Shown here piece after piece: positions 8,087 to 16,971 of a DNA stretch of 27,513 nucleotides; position 1 is the stretch's first letter, and every line of letters begins with the position of its first letter. Under the pieces are notes generated by a model. The model saw only the letters and a list, made by a program, of their open reading frames with translations, had not been told where the DNA came from and made no database searches. The DNA is from Prasinococcaceae sp. CCMP 1430 (Eukaryota > Prasinodermophyta > Palmophyllophyceae > Prasinococcales > Prasinococcaceae): NCBI GenBank assembly GCA_013416795.1, contig RQSC01000004.1:373197-400709 (forward strand), in the 5' to 3' direction. A program made the translations under genes and the position numbers.

Positions 8087-9860
8087 GGCTCCGCGCCTCG
8101 CGCCGCGGCGGCGCCGCGGGCATCAGGAGCCTGCACCTGCCGCGCGGGCGCGCGGGGGGCCGCCATCGCGTTGTGGTCTTTCGGCAGCGCGGGGGGCGCG
8201 GGCACGAAGTGCGGCTGCCGCCGCTGCTCCTGCTCCTGCACCTGCTGCTGCACCTGCTGCGGCACGGCCGGCGGCTGGGCGCCAGTGGCCGGAAGTGCGC
8301 CCAGCACGTGCAGTGGGGGCAACGCGGGCGGGGCGGCGGACGCCGACCACGCCTGTCGGCCTGGCGCGCCCCCAGCGCCTGGCCCCGTCGCCGAGCCGAG
8401 CGCCGCGAGCGACGACGCCACAGGCCGGCGCGGGCCGAGGGAGGCCTCTTTCGATACGATCGGCGACGTGAGCCGCTTAAAGTCCTTGTAGCTGTACTGC
8501 CCGCGCGCGATCTCATCGCCGCCCCCGCTGGCGTCGGCGGCCTCCATGGCGAGGCGCAGCACGAGGGTTCGGACTGCGTGCGTGCGTGCGCGCGCGCGCG
8601 CGCGTGTCGACGGCGCGGCTCGCATGCGTCAGCCCTGTGCGCGGGCGCGCGCCCGCCCGCCCGCCCCCACAGAAACGCACAGAAACGCACACGCACACAC
8701 ACGCGAACGCCCACGCCCACGCGCGCACCTGTCTGCTTGCTCGCCGGCGCGCCCACGGCGCCCAGCGCGCTGCGCAGCACCGCGACGAGTCCCGCGGCAT
8801 CGAGCGTGCCGCTCGGGGACGCCGCGCGCGACTGGAAGGCGTTTTGCATGGCGTACGGCTGCGCGTCGCGCGCGGCGCCGAGGGCGGCAGAGGCCGCGTC
8901 GGCGGTGAGCACCAGGCTCGGGGGGCGCGCGCGCGCATGCACGAGCGTGTCCGGCGCCAGCTCCAGGGCGGGATCCGCCAACGCGGCCTCGCGCGCCTCG
9001 CGCGCCCTGACGAGCGCCCGAGCCGACCGCAGCGCGCCCCACGACGTGGAGCACGCGGCGAGGCCCTCCCGCACGTCTGCCGGCCCCACGGCGCGCGCGC
9101 CCACCAGCACCGCGGCGGTGAAGGTGGACAGCTCGGCCGGTGTGGTGTCGGGAATGGCGGCGCGCGCGAGGTCCGCCAGCTCGCCCGCGCTCAGGGCGCC
9201 GTCGCCATCGCGGTCGAACTTGCCGAGCACGAGCGGCACGTCGCCGGCGGCGCCCGCCCCGGCTCGCCCGGCCTTGCGCTCCGCCTCCGCGGCCACCTGG
9301 GCTTCCTTGGCCTCAGTCTCGTTCAGGAATGTGCGCACGAGCGCGAAGACGTCTCGGTCGCCAGGCTGGCCCCGCTGGGAGGGCGCGGGCTCCTCCTTGC
9401 GCTCCTCCGTCGCGCCTCGCTCCTCCCCGAGCGTCGCCGCCGCCGCCCCGGGCTCGGCCCGCCGATCGCCGTGCGCCGCGCCGAGCGCCGCGCGCGCGTC
9501 GGCGAGCTCCCGCCGCGCGCTCTCGGACTCCTCGGTGAGGCGCCGCTAAGCGTCGGCCACGCGCGTGAGCTCCGTCTGCTGCGCGTCGAGCCGCGCCTTC
9601 ATGGCGGCCAGCGCCTCGAGCTGCGCGGACTGCACCCGTATTTGCTGCTGCTGCAGGGCGGCGCTCTGCTGCGCCTGCTGTTGCCGCTGGAGCGTCAGCT
9701 GCTGCTCCTGCTGCGCCTGCTGCGCCTGCAGCTGTTGTTGTTGTTGCTGCTGCTGCTGCTGCATCTGCTGCATCTGCTGCTGCTGCACCCCCTGCTGCTG
9801 CGCGGCGGTCGGAGATGGCACGTACAGCGGCGCGGGCGCGACCTGCGCCGGGCCGGGCAT
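8087..9860 (-). CDS. Gln-rich coiled-coil protein with an EF-hand; interrupted by an in-frame TAG
   Basis: The likely start is ATG 9860 (MPGPAQVAPAPLYVP). A Gln tract follows (CTG/TTG repeats at about 9655-9790), then a heptad coiled coil. An in-frame TAG lies at 9548-9546, after which the same frame continues as coiled coil. Next come VFALVRTFLNETEAKEA and one canonical EF-hand loop, DRDGDGALSAGE, with D, D, D, G and E in place. An intron (8574-8728, GTGCG donor, CAG acceptor) joins SKQT to VRTLVLRLAMEAAD, then QYSYKDFKRLTSP and a Pro/Gln-rich tail. The frame stays open far past 8087, so the 3' end is unresolved; a further intron is likely. EF-hand plus coiled coil suggests a calcium-responsive scaffold. 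I cannot assign an EH/EPS15-type family with confidence. The 5' end could also lie in an upstream exon. Confidence 0.6.
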
Positions 9861-10122
9861 GGCGGACGGATGCGCCTCCCCCAGCGCGCGCGTGCGCGCC
9901 GCGCTCGAGGGAACGCTGGTGGCAAGGGGTGATCGCGCGTGGCCAGCCCACCAAGAGGTGGGGGAGGTGGGCCGCGCGCGCCCTGTGGTGCCCCCAGCCC
10001 CAGGCGAGGGCCTCGCCGCGCCCCCGCCGCGTCGCGGTCGCCGCGACCGCGCGCGCGCGCGCGGGGGAACGGGGGGGACCGGGCGGCCCGCACGCCTACG
10101 AGCGTCTGAACGATCGAAATTC

Positions 10123-10608
10123 TCAGCCACGGGCGACTAACTCAGAGGTCGTCACCTGGCACGCGCCGCGGCCCCATTTGAAGAAGTCCCAATGCGGCGG
10201 TCGCGACTCGATGCGACTCGATGCTTTTTGATGAGGGGCACGCGGGAGGGCCGTTGTGGGTCGGTTTGAATGGGCCGCGGCTTCGAAAATGGCGCTGATG
10301 AGGGCCGACTTTCCGGAGCCGCCCGTTTTCGCAGCCGCGGGCTGCGTTTCGGTGTCGTCGCGCGCGCGCGCGCCGCGCCATCCATTCTCATTCTGACCTT
10401 CCCGCGCGGTTCGTTCGTTCGTCCGGCTCCGGTTCCGGCTCCGGCTCCGCGCGTTCGCGTTCGCATTCGCGCTCGCGCTCGCGCGCGTGCGAAACGCAGC
10501 AACGGGCGGGGTCGCGGCTTCGTCTGAGCACATCACTTTTTCCTTGAAGTTGCCAGTGAGCGCGATTTGGGGTCTGTGCATGCACGACCGTGCAGATTTT
10601 GATGGCAT
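10123..10608 (-). other. Possible small ORF with P-loop-like motif; rest of interval low complexity
   Basis: The region between the coiled-coil gene and the N gap has no firm gene. One minus-strand ORF starts with a true ATG at 10608 and runs 161 codons. It holds a low-complexity Ser/Ala/Asn/Arg stretch, then TGGSGKSALISAIFEAAA, which resembles a Walker A motif and following helix (about 10270-10330). The canonical first Gly of GxxxxGK[ST] is missing. No Walker B or other domain follows. It could be a decayed NTPase fragment or chance. The sequence also has GGCTCC and CGTTCG-type simple repeats at 10420-10490. Confidence 0.2.
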
Positions 10609-10739
10609 TTGACGTGCAATCGATGATGAACCCTAGCTAGCAAGTGCCGAAAGGACCGGGCGCCCGGCGGCGATGCGCGCACGACGGGGGAACGCGCGCG
10701 CGCGCCCCACCGGCCCGGCGCCACACGGCCGTGCGAGCG

Positions 10740-11046
10740 NNNNNNNNNNNNNNNNNNNNNNNNNNNNNNNNNNNNNNNNNNNNNNNNNNNNNNNNNNNNN
10801 NNNNNNNNNNNNNNNNNNNNNNNNNNNNNNNNNNNNNNNNNNNNNNNNNNNNNNNNNNNNNNNNNNNNNNNNNNNNNNNNNNNNNNNNNNNNNNNNNNNN
10901 NNNNNNNNNNNNNNNNNNNNNNNNNNNNNNNNNNNNNNNNNNNNNNNNNNNNNNNNNNNNNNNNNNNNNNNNNNNNNNNNNNNNNNNNNNNNNNNNNNNN
11001 NNNNNNNNNNNNNNNNNNNNNNNNNNNNNNNNNNNNNNNNNNNNNN
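10740..11046. other. Assembly gap (307 N)
   Basis: All bases are N. The true length is unknown. The gap removes the 5' part of the Sfi1-like gene. Flanking sequence is extremely GC-rich with CG repeats, a plausible reason for the gap. Confidence 1.
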
Positions 11047-13896
11047 CGCTCGCCCGCGGCGCTCGCGCCCCGAGCGACGCGCCCGAACGCCGCCGCGGCG
11101 GCGCTGCTCGCGGACGGCGACGACGAGGACGCGCTCGCGCCGCTGCTCGGGCTCAGCGCCGTCGACGGCATTCTCGACGCGCTGCGTTGCAGTTTGGACG
11201 AGCACGAGGCGGCGCAACGGCGCGAGCGCCGCGCGCGAGGTGTCGCTGCGACCGCGGCGGCGGCCGCTCCCCGGCCGAAGCATGGCGCGAAGGCGCCCGG
11301 GCGCTCCCAGGCAGCTCACACGACGCGCGCTCGGACGCGCTCTGCCGCGTCGTCTTCGGCGCAGCGCGAGGCCGCCGTCGCGCCGCCGGCCGCGGCGGTC
11401 AAGGCGAGACGCGCCGCCAAGGAGGTGGAGCTGCGCCGCTCGCACGTGCACAAGGAGGTGGAGGAGCTCAAGCGCCGCGTCGCTGCGCAGGAGCGCAGCG
11501 CGCGCAAGCAGCGCATCGCGCGCAAGCGAGCCGAGGCGGAGGCGGCGCGTGCCGCGCGGGAGGCGGCGCGCGCCGAGGCCGAGCGCCGGGAGCGCCTCGC
11601 GAGCGAGGAGCTGCTGCGAAAGCGGGAGCGACGCGAGGCGGCGGAGGAGCGCCTGGAAGCAGAGCGCGTCGAGATGTCGCTGACCGCCGCGGAGGCGCAG
11701 GCGCAATCCCACGCCGAGATCGCGGCGGCGCACGACGCGCGGCGAGCCTTGCGCAACGTGCGGCTGGGGCTGCGCGCGTGGCAGGCGCAGGCCGCGCAGA
11801 GCGAGGCGAGCATGCGAGCGGCGGGCGCCATGGCGCGCGCGGCGCGTTTTGCGCGCGCGTGGCGCGCGTGGAGCGTGCACAAGTGGGCCGCCCGCTGCGC
11901 GCGCCAGCGCGCGCTCGACGAGGCCGACGCGAGGCGCAAGGCTGAGGCCGAGGAGAAGGCCGCCTGCCACTGGCGACGGGCGGTCGCCCGTCGAGCGCTC
12001 CGAGGCTGGCTGGACGCCGCGAGAGCGCCGGCGCGCGAGCGGGAGGCCGCCCGCGCGAAGGCCGAGATCGCCGCCAAGAAAGCCAAGGCGCTGCGGAAGG
12101 TGCAGGCGAAGGCGCAAAAGGCCACGCAGCGGGGCGCGCAAGCCGAGCGGGCGGGCGCGCACCCCTCGCCGGCCGAGGGCGCATCCGGACCGTCGCGCCG
12201 CGCGCGGGCTGCGCGAGGGCAGGAGGGGCACGCGCTGCCGTCTCCGCCCAAGCCGCAGAGGCGTGCCGTCGCGCTGGCTACCGACGTCGAGGAGGAGGAC
12301 GAGGCTAATCTCGAGGCGCTGGTGGAGCTCCTCGGATTGCCCGAGGACGCCGTGCGGCGCTCGAGCAGCACCGACGCGCGCGCCGAGCTCCTCGCAGCGC
12401 TGGAGGGACTGCACGAGAGGATGTCAGACGGGCGCGGCGATGGCCCCGGCGCTCGCACGGAGGATGGCGCGAGTGGCGGCGGCGGCGTGCTCAGGCTGGA
12501 TGCCGCCGAGCAGGGCGCGCGTCTGGCGTCGGCCGGGTCCGCGGCGGCGGCAATGGTGGAGCGCGCGACGCACCCTGCCGCCGCCGCCGAGGTCGCGCGC
12601 GAGGTGGCTGTGGACCACGCCATCCAGGAGGCGCGCGGCTCGCCAGACGCGGCGTCCGCTGCAGCCTCACCGCGCGAAGCCGCGCCCGCAGCCGTCGCTC
12701 TGGCGTGCGGCCTCGAGGCCGCGGCGCGCGCGCTGCGCAACGCGACGGGCATGCGCGAGCGCCAGGAGGCCGCGGCCGCCGTGCGGCGCGAGCGCGCTGA
12801 GAAGCGTCGCCGAGTGGCGGAGGAGCGTCGTGCGACCGAGCTGGCCCTCGTCGAGGCCGAGGAGGCGGCCGCGAGACTGCGCGAGCGCCTGCAGCGCAAG
12901 GCCCGCCTCATGCGCCAGGCGCGGGAGCGCGAGGCACGCGCGCAGCGCGAGGCGGCCGACGAGCTGCTGAGCATGCAGGCGCAGCTCGCGCGCACGCACC
13001 ACACGCGGACGCGCACCGTGCGCGCGTGGCACCTGTGGGCGGCCGCCGTCGCGCACGCGCGCGCGAGCTGGGCGGTCGCGGTCGGAATGGCGCACTTGCG
13101 CCCCTTGCGCGCACCGCTCTATTACCTCTACCGCCGGCTGGTCAGGCGGCGCGTGCGCGCCGTGGTGCTTCCCGAGCTACTGCGTGCCGCGCGGGCGAGG
13201 GCCCTCGCCCGCAGGTCGCTCGCGAGGCGCGTGCTTGTGCCGCTCGCTCGGCTCGCGGCAAGTAGCGCGCACGCCCGGCGCTCGCGCGCGCAGCGCGCGT
13301 TCGAGGCGCTGCGCGCGCTGCACGCTGCCTCGAAGGCCAAGGTGACGGTGGCCGGGTGCCACTTCGTGAGGCCGTCGTTCGGCCTTTGGGCGCGCGCGGC
13401 GGCTGACGCCAGTCGCGCGCGGTACTACCTAGAGCTGCGGGCGATGGAGCGCGTCGCGGAGTGGCGCGAGGACCGACTGCTGCGAAGGACGACCGTCGCG
13501 TGGGGCGCGACCGCGCAGGCGCGCAAGGCGGAGCGCGCGGCTGAGGCACGCAGGGCAGCGCTGTGGACCAAGGTGAACGGCTGGCTGGCCGAGTTCAAAA
13601 ATGAGGAGGACGGGCGGAGGGCGCAGTACGGTGGGCCGGGAGCGGCGGCCGTGGACGTCGAGAGGGCGGGCAGCCGCATCTACAGAGCTGGTGACAGGGC
13701 AGGCAAAGGACGCGGGGCTGGCGAGGGTGCGGGCAGCCGCGTTGGAGCTGGCTCGGCGCTCGCTTCGGCGCTCCTGGCGGAGTTCGCCTTCGGCGGGGCG
13801 TCGGGGGCGTCCGGAGCATCTCCAGCGCACGCGCCGCTCGGCGCCTTCTCTCAGGTGCAGCTTGGCCAGCGCGGCGGCGACCCGCCGGCGTCGTGA
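11047..13896 (+). CDS. Sfi1-like coiled-coil protein with Trp repeats (5' partial, enters the gap)
   Basis: The frame is open from the gap edge to TGA at 13894-13896, giving 949 visible residues. No in-frame ATG near the gap edge looks like a start, so the N-terminus is in the gap. Long Ala/Arg/Glu-rich helices alternate with Trp-centred units of the Sfi1 type. Examples are LGLRAWQAQAAQ, FARAWRAWSVHKW, ALRGWLDAARAPARE, TRTVRAWHLWAAAVA, SFGLWARAAADA and TTVAWGATAQARK. Sfi1 repeats bind centrin along a single long helix at centrosomes or basal bodies, so a centrin-linked structural role is inferred. The middle (about 12150-12700) is less ordered and acidic; the last 90 residues are Gly/Ala-rich. 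Repeat spacing is irregular, so a generic coiled-coil protein is the alternative. The gene is convergent with TRMO, stops 57 bp apart. Confidence 0.72.
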   Translation, partial: RSPAALAPRATRPNAAAAALLADGDDEDALAPLLGLSAVDGILDALRCSLDEHEAAQRRERRARGVAATAAAAAPRPKHGAKAPGRSQAAHTTRARTRSAASSSAQREAAVAPPAAAVKARRAAKEVELRRSHVHKEVEELKRRVAAQERSARKQRIARKRAEAEAARAAREAARAEAERRERLASEELLRKRERREAAEERLEAERVEMSLTAAEAQAQSHAEIAAAHDARRALRNVRLGLRAWQAQAAQSEASMRAAGAMARAARFARAWRAWSVHKWAARCARQRALDEADARRKAEAEEKAACHWRRAVARRALRGWLDAARAPAREREAARAKAEIAAKKAKALRKVQAKAQKATQRGAQAERAGAHPSPAEGASGPSRRARAARGQEGHALPSPPKPQRRAVALATDVEEEDEANLEALVELLGLPEDAVRRSSSTDARAELLAALEGLHERMSDGRGDGPGARTEDGASGGGGVLRLDAAEQGARLASAGSAAAAMVERATHPAAAAEVAREVAVDHAIQEARGSPDAASAAASPREAAPAAVALACGLEAAARALRNATGMRERQEAAAAVRRERAEKRRRVAEERRATELALVEAEEAAARLRERLQRKARLMRQAREREARAQREAADELLSMQAQLARTHHTRTRTVRAWHLWAAAVAHARASWAVAVGMAHLRPLRAPLYYLYRRLVRRRVRAVVLPELLRAARARALARRSLARRVLVPLARLAASSAHARRSRAQRAFEALRALHAASKAKVTVAGCHFVRPSFGLWARAAADASRARYYLELRAMERVAEWREDRLLRRTTVAWGATAQARKAERAAEARRAALWTKVNGWLAEFKNEEDGRRAQYGGPGAAAVDVERAGSRIYRAGDRAGKGRGAGEGAGSRVGAGSALASALLAEFAFGGASGASGASPAHAPLGAFSQVQLGQRGGDPPAS

Positions 13897-13953
13897 GCCG
13901 CCGCAACCGGCGCTGCTGCAAACACGTAGCAGGCGCATCCATTCATTCATTGA

Positions 13954-15277
13954 TTACCGCGCCCTCCCCCCGAGGACGCGCACGCCCTCGTCCCCGCGCA
14001 GCTCGTACTCGAGCAGCACGCCGTCCAGCGCGAGAGAGTGCCGCACGGCGCGCGCCGCACCGAGCGCGCCGTCGACCCGCTTGCGGTGCGCCGAGCGAAT
14101 GTCGCGCGCGAGAACCTACAAAGAGACGCCCAAGGGTGTAGGGTTGGGTGTTGTGGGTGTGGATAGAGATGGTGGACAGCGGCGAGGGCTCGAGTGCGTC
14201 AGCGCGCGGCGAGCCCAACGCCAGAGCGAGCGCGAGGCGCACGCGCGCGCCAAACCCACCTCCTCGGCGAGCGCCACCAGGCAGCCCGCGTCCGCCAGGA
14301 GCCGCTGGGACCCCCTCGTGTCCTCTGCCCACGCCGCACTGACCTCCTCCCTCGCGCCTTCCGCCCACGCCACGCCCACCTCCTCGCCAGGGAGCGCACG
14401 GTCCACCCAGCGCGGCGCGTGCGCGCCGTCGACGCTGTCCGCAAAGGGCACGTACGGCTTGATGTCGAGCACGACCGTGCCGTCCACGCAATCGAGACCG
14501 CCGATGTCCACCCAGCCCCTACTTTTTCGCGAGGCGACAGGACGAGCGCGCGTGTGTGCGTGCGCGCGTGGGCGCGTGCGTCAGCCGCCGGGCCTTCAAT
14601 GAGCCGCAGCGCTGCCCGCGGCAGCAGCAGGAGCATCAGCAGCGACACGGCACGCACCTCTTGCCCCCCCCGCCGGCACCAGCACCCACGGCGACGATAG
14701 TCCCCACCGACAGCCCAATGGCACATGGCCGATGCGGCGTGCGCGTGGCCAGCGCGCCCTTGAGCGCGCCGTTGAGGCGCGGCACGCCCACCTTCGCCTT
14801 TGGCGTCATGCCCGCCGGGTTGCGCTGTGCTGTGCGGGCGCCGCGGGCGCCGTCGGTGTTGTGGTTGAAAGCGTAGAGCACCCAGCAGTGCGAGTACTCC
14901 TCGAGTCCCTCCAGGCACGCTGCCGGCACGTGCGGCGCGAGCGTCAGGCGAGCGCGCGCGCTGGGCGCGAGCAGCGGTTGGCGTGGGCAGCCGTTCCGCG
15001 TGTCGAACACCGAGCGCAACACGCCCAGCGGGCGCAGCGTGAGCAAGTTGCTGTCTGATCTGCGTGCCCCGGGCAGTTTGTCTTGTTGTTTGTGAGGGGC
15101 CGCCAGAGCCAGCGCGCGCTCGGCCCGCACGCGGCCGGCGCGCTCCTCCGCGCGCAGCTTCTCGGCGCGCCGCGCTCGGCCGGCAGCCGCCGGCTTGGCG
15201 ACCAGGAGGCCGAGCGCGAGGCCGAGGACGCACGCGCCCATGAGCGGAGCGGCGGCCGCGAGCGGCGAAGCCGACAT
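13954..15277 (-). CDS. TRMO: tRNA (adenine(37)-N6)-methyltransferase, TrmO/TsaA family
   Basis: Three exons, 15277-14658, 14518-14260 and 14115-13954, join in phase to 346 aa. Introns are 14519-14657 (GTGCGT...TAG) and 14116-14259 (GTGGGT...TAG). TrmO proteins methylate N6 of t6A37 in tRNAs using SAM. Family blocks are clear: PLGVLRSVFDTRNGCPRQP, LEGLEEYSHCWVLYAF, KAKVGVPRLNG, ATRTPHRPCAIGLSVG and DGTVVLDIKPYVPFAD. The C-terminal exon (VLARDIRSAHRKR to VLLEYELRGDEGV) matches the family's terminal strand region. A hydrophobic segment near residues 6-30 (PLMGACVLGLALGLLVAK) suggests a membrane anchor or organelle targeting. The usual PHRPN motif reads PHRPC. It is convergent with the Sfi1-like gene and divergent from VPS25. 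ATG 15277 precedes the hydrophobic segment; the upstream frame is Arg/Gly-rich and unlike coding. Confidence 0.92.
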
Positions 15278-15953
15278 CGCGCCCCTGGGCCCGCCTCCCG
15301 CTTCCCCTCCGCGCGGCGGCGCCGGTCGATTCGATTGGCCTGGATTGGCTCTCTGGCGCCCGCGCGGAGTGGGGCGGGGGAGGTGGCCCGCGCGGGAGGC
15401 GCGCGCCCCTGTGGCGCCGCCGCCCCGCGCCGCCTGCCGGAGGGAGAGTGTCTCGCACGTCGCGCGACCGCGGGGGTGCACCGAAATTTGGGTTTAGAAG
15501 TTAGGGTTATTTTCACAGACCCTCAGCGTGCAGGCGGTGCCGCCGCCTGAGCGCGGCGATGCGCATGCCACGCTGGGCGGCCACGACGCGTAGCCAGAAG
15601 AGAGCGCTCTGGCGTCCCCCCCCCCCACCCCCCACCCTCCGCCTCCCCCCCCGCCTGCCCGCCGCTGCTGCACAACACGACAGGCACGCTGTTCGCACGC
15701 CCGGCCGCGGCGCCCGATCTCGGGGGTTGGCACGTGCAGAGCGCGCGCTGAGGAGGGGGAGAGGGGAGGGCGCGGCGGCGCGGGGCGTCGCAGCGGCAGC
15801 GGCGAGCAGCCCGCGCCCCCGGGGCAGCGGTGTCTCTCGTGCAGAGCGCCCGCCCGCCTGATCCGCCGGCCGCGGAGCCTGTCAGGGGGCGGCGGACGGC
15901 CGCGCAGGAGAGGGGGGGCATCAGGCCGTCCAGCGGCCGAGGGTCGGTGACCG
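15278..15953. promoter_or_regulatory. Head-to-head intergenic region between TRMO and VPS25
   Basis: This 676-bp spacer serves both divergent starts. It contains GGGTTTA and TTAGGGTTA units at 15490-15509; the minus-strand reading resembles the plant telo-box AACCCTAA. C-rich runs lie at about 15617-15652. No gene is recognised; overlapping frames are Pro/Arg low complexity. Confidence 0.45.
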
Positions 15954-16867
15954 ATGGCAACAGAGACCGGGTCGGCGGGCGGCGCGCCTGGCGCGTTCGA
16001 GTTCCCGCCGCACTTCGCGTATCCGCCGTTCTTCACGCTGCAGCCCGTCGAGCAGACCCGCGCGCGCCAGCTGAGCATGTGGACGGAGCTCGTGCTCGCC
16101 TACTGTGCGCACGCGCGACTGTTCGTGGTCGACGCCGATGCGCCGCCGCAGGAGCTCTTCGCCAACGCCGCGCTACCTAGGAAGCTCGAGCCACGGGGAG
16201 TGCGGGTGCGTACTCTCGCGCCGCGCGCGCCGCGCGCTCGCGCGCTCGCTCGCGCGCCGCGCAGCTTCGACGTCTCTAACCCCTCCGGCGTCACGCGCCT
16301 CATCGCCGGCGCGCAATGCATCGGTTGCTCGCGTGCCCCCGGCCCAACGACCCCGTCCACTCTCCGCCTTCCAACGCACGCCCCGTCTGGCCTCTCCCGC
16401 ACGCGCTTCGCCGCGCGAGCGCAGGCGGTGCTGGGGGCCCTCGTGGACGCGGGCAGCGGCGAGTGGATAGGCGGGGGCGAACAGAAGGTGCTCGTGATGT
16501 GGAGGTGCGTCGCGCTGCCAGCGGCAGCATGCGCGGTGCGCTCGTGCATGGGGCGCACCGATGGGCCCTAGCGCCGCATATCGCCACGCCCCTGCCCTGA
16601 CGCTCCGCCACCGCGGCCACCTCGTCCGTCCGCAGGCGCGCGGAGGAGTGGGCGTCCGAAATCGAGTCCATCGTGCATGCCAACGCGCTGGCGGGTTCGG
16701 TGCTCACCCTCGAGGAGCTCACGAGTGGCGTGGAGGCGCAGGGAACGCCCGTGGAAGGCCTGCACATCGAGGTGTTGCACAGGGCGCTCGAGGTGCTCGA
16801 AGCGCGGGGCAAGGCGGTGCGCTTCAAGGGCGACTCGGCCGACGACGAGGGTGTCAAGTTTTTGTAA
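15954..16867 (+). CDS. VPS25: ESCRT-II subunit VPS25
   Basis: Exons are 15954-16205, 16425-16504 and 16636-16867, giving 187 aa (human protein 176). Introns of 219 and 131 bp both use GTGCGT donors and CAG acceptors. The N-terminal PPFFTLQP motif is the conserved segment through which VPS25 contacts VPS22/VPS36. Splicing restores gapless alignment to the family. LPRKLEPRGVR joins AVLGALVDAGSGEW, and VMWR joins RAEEWASEI. The second winged helix shows VLTLEELTSGVEAQ, and the protein ends GVKFL as the family does (GVKFF). ESCRT-II is a cytosolic complex that acts on endosomes in sorting ubiquitinated cargo and recruits ESCRT-III through VPS25. Intron 1 is a multiple of three and stop-free in frame. 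The gene is convergent with ubiquilin, 104 bp between stops. Confidence 0.96.
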
Positions 16868-16971
16868 GTGCTATACATGGAGACGGCCGCGCGCGCGCGC
16901 GGCGCGGCGCGGCGCGGCGGGGCGCGGCCTACGTGCGGCATGATGCCACCCTCGTCTTCGGGTCGGGTCGT

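Noticed and set aside
5323-8573. One giant minus-strand gene from the EF-hand exon through the CTL
   Set aside because: The frame is open by chance, but 7782-8026 looks like a promoter and the DUF4347 part has its own ATG in another frame.
9535-9562. 15-nt GT-AG mini-intron removing the TAG at 9548
   Set aside because: It would shift the coiled-coil register by five residues, and all other introns here are 130 bp or longer.
10270-10330. Functional P-loop NTPase
   Set aside because: The Walker A is incomplete and no further NTPase motifs follow; kept only as a weak ORF.
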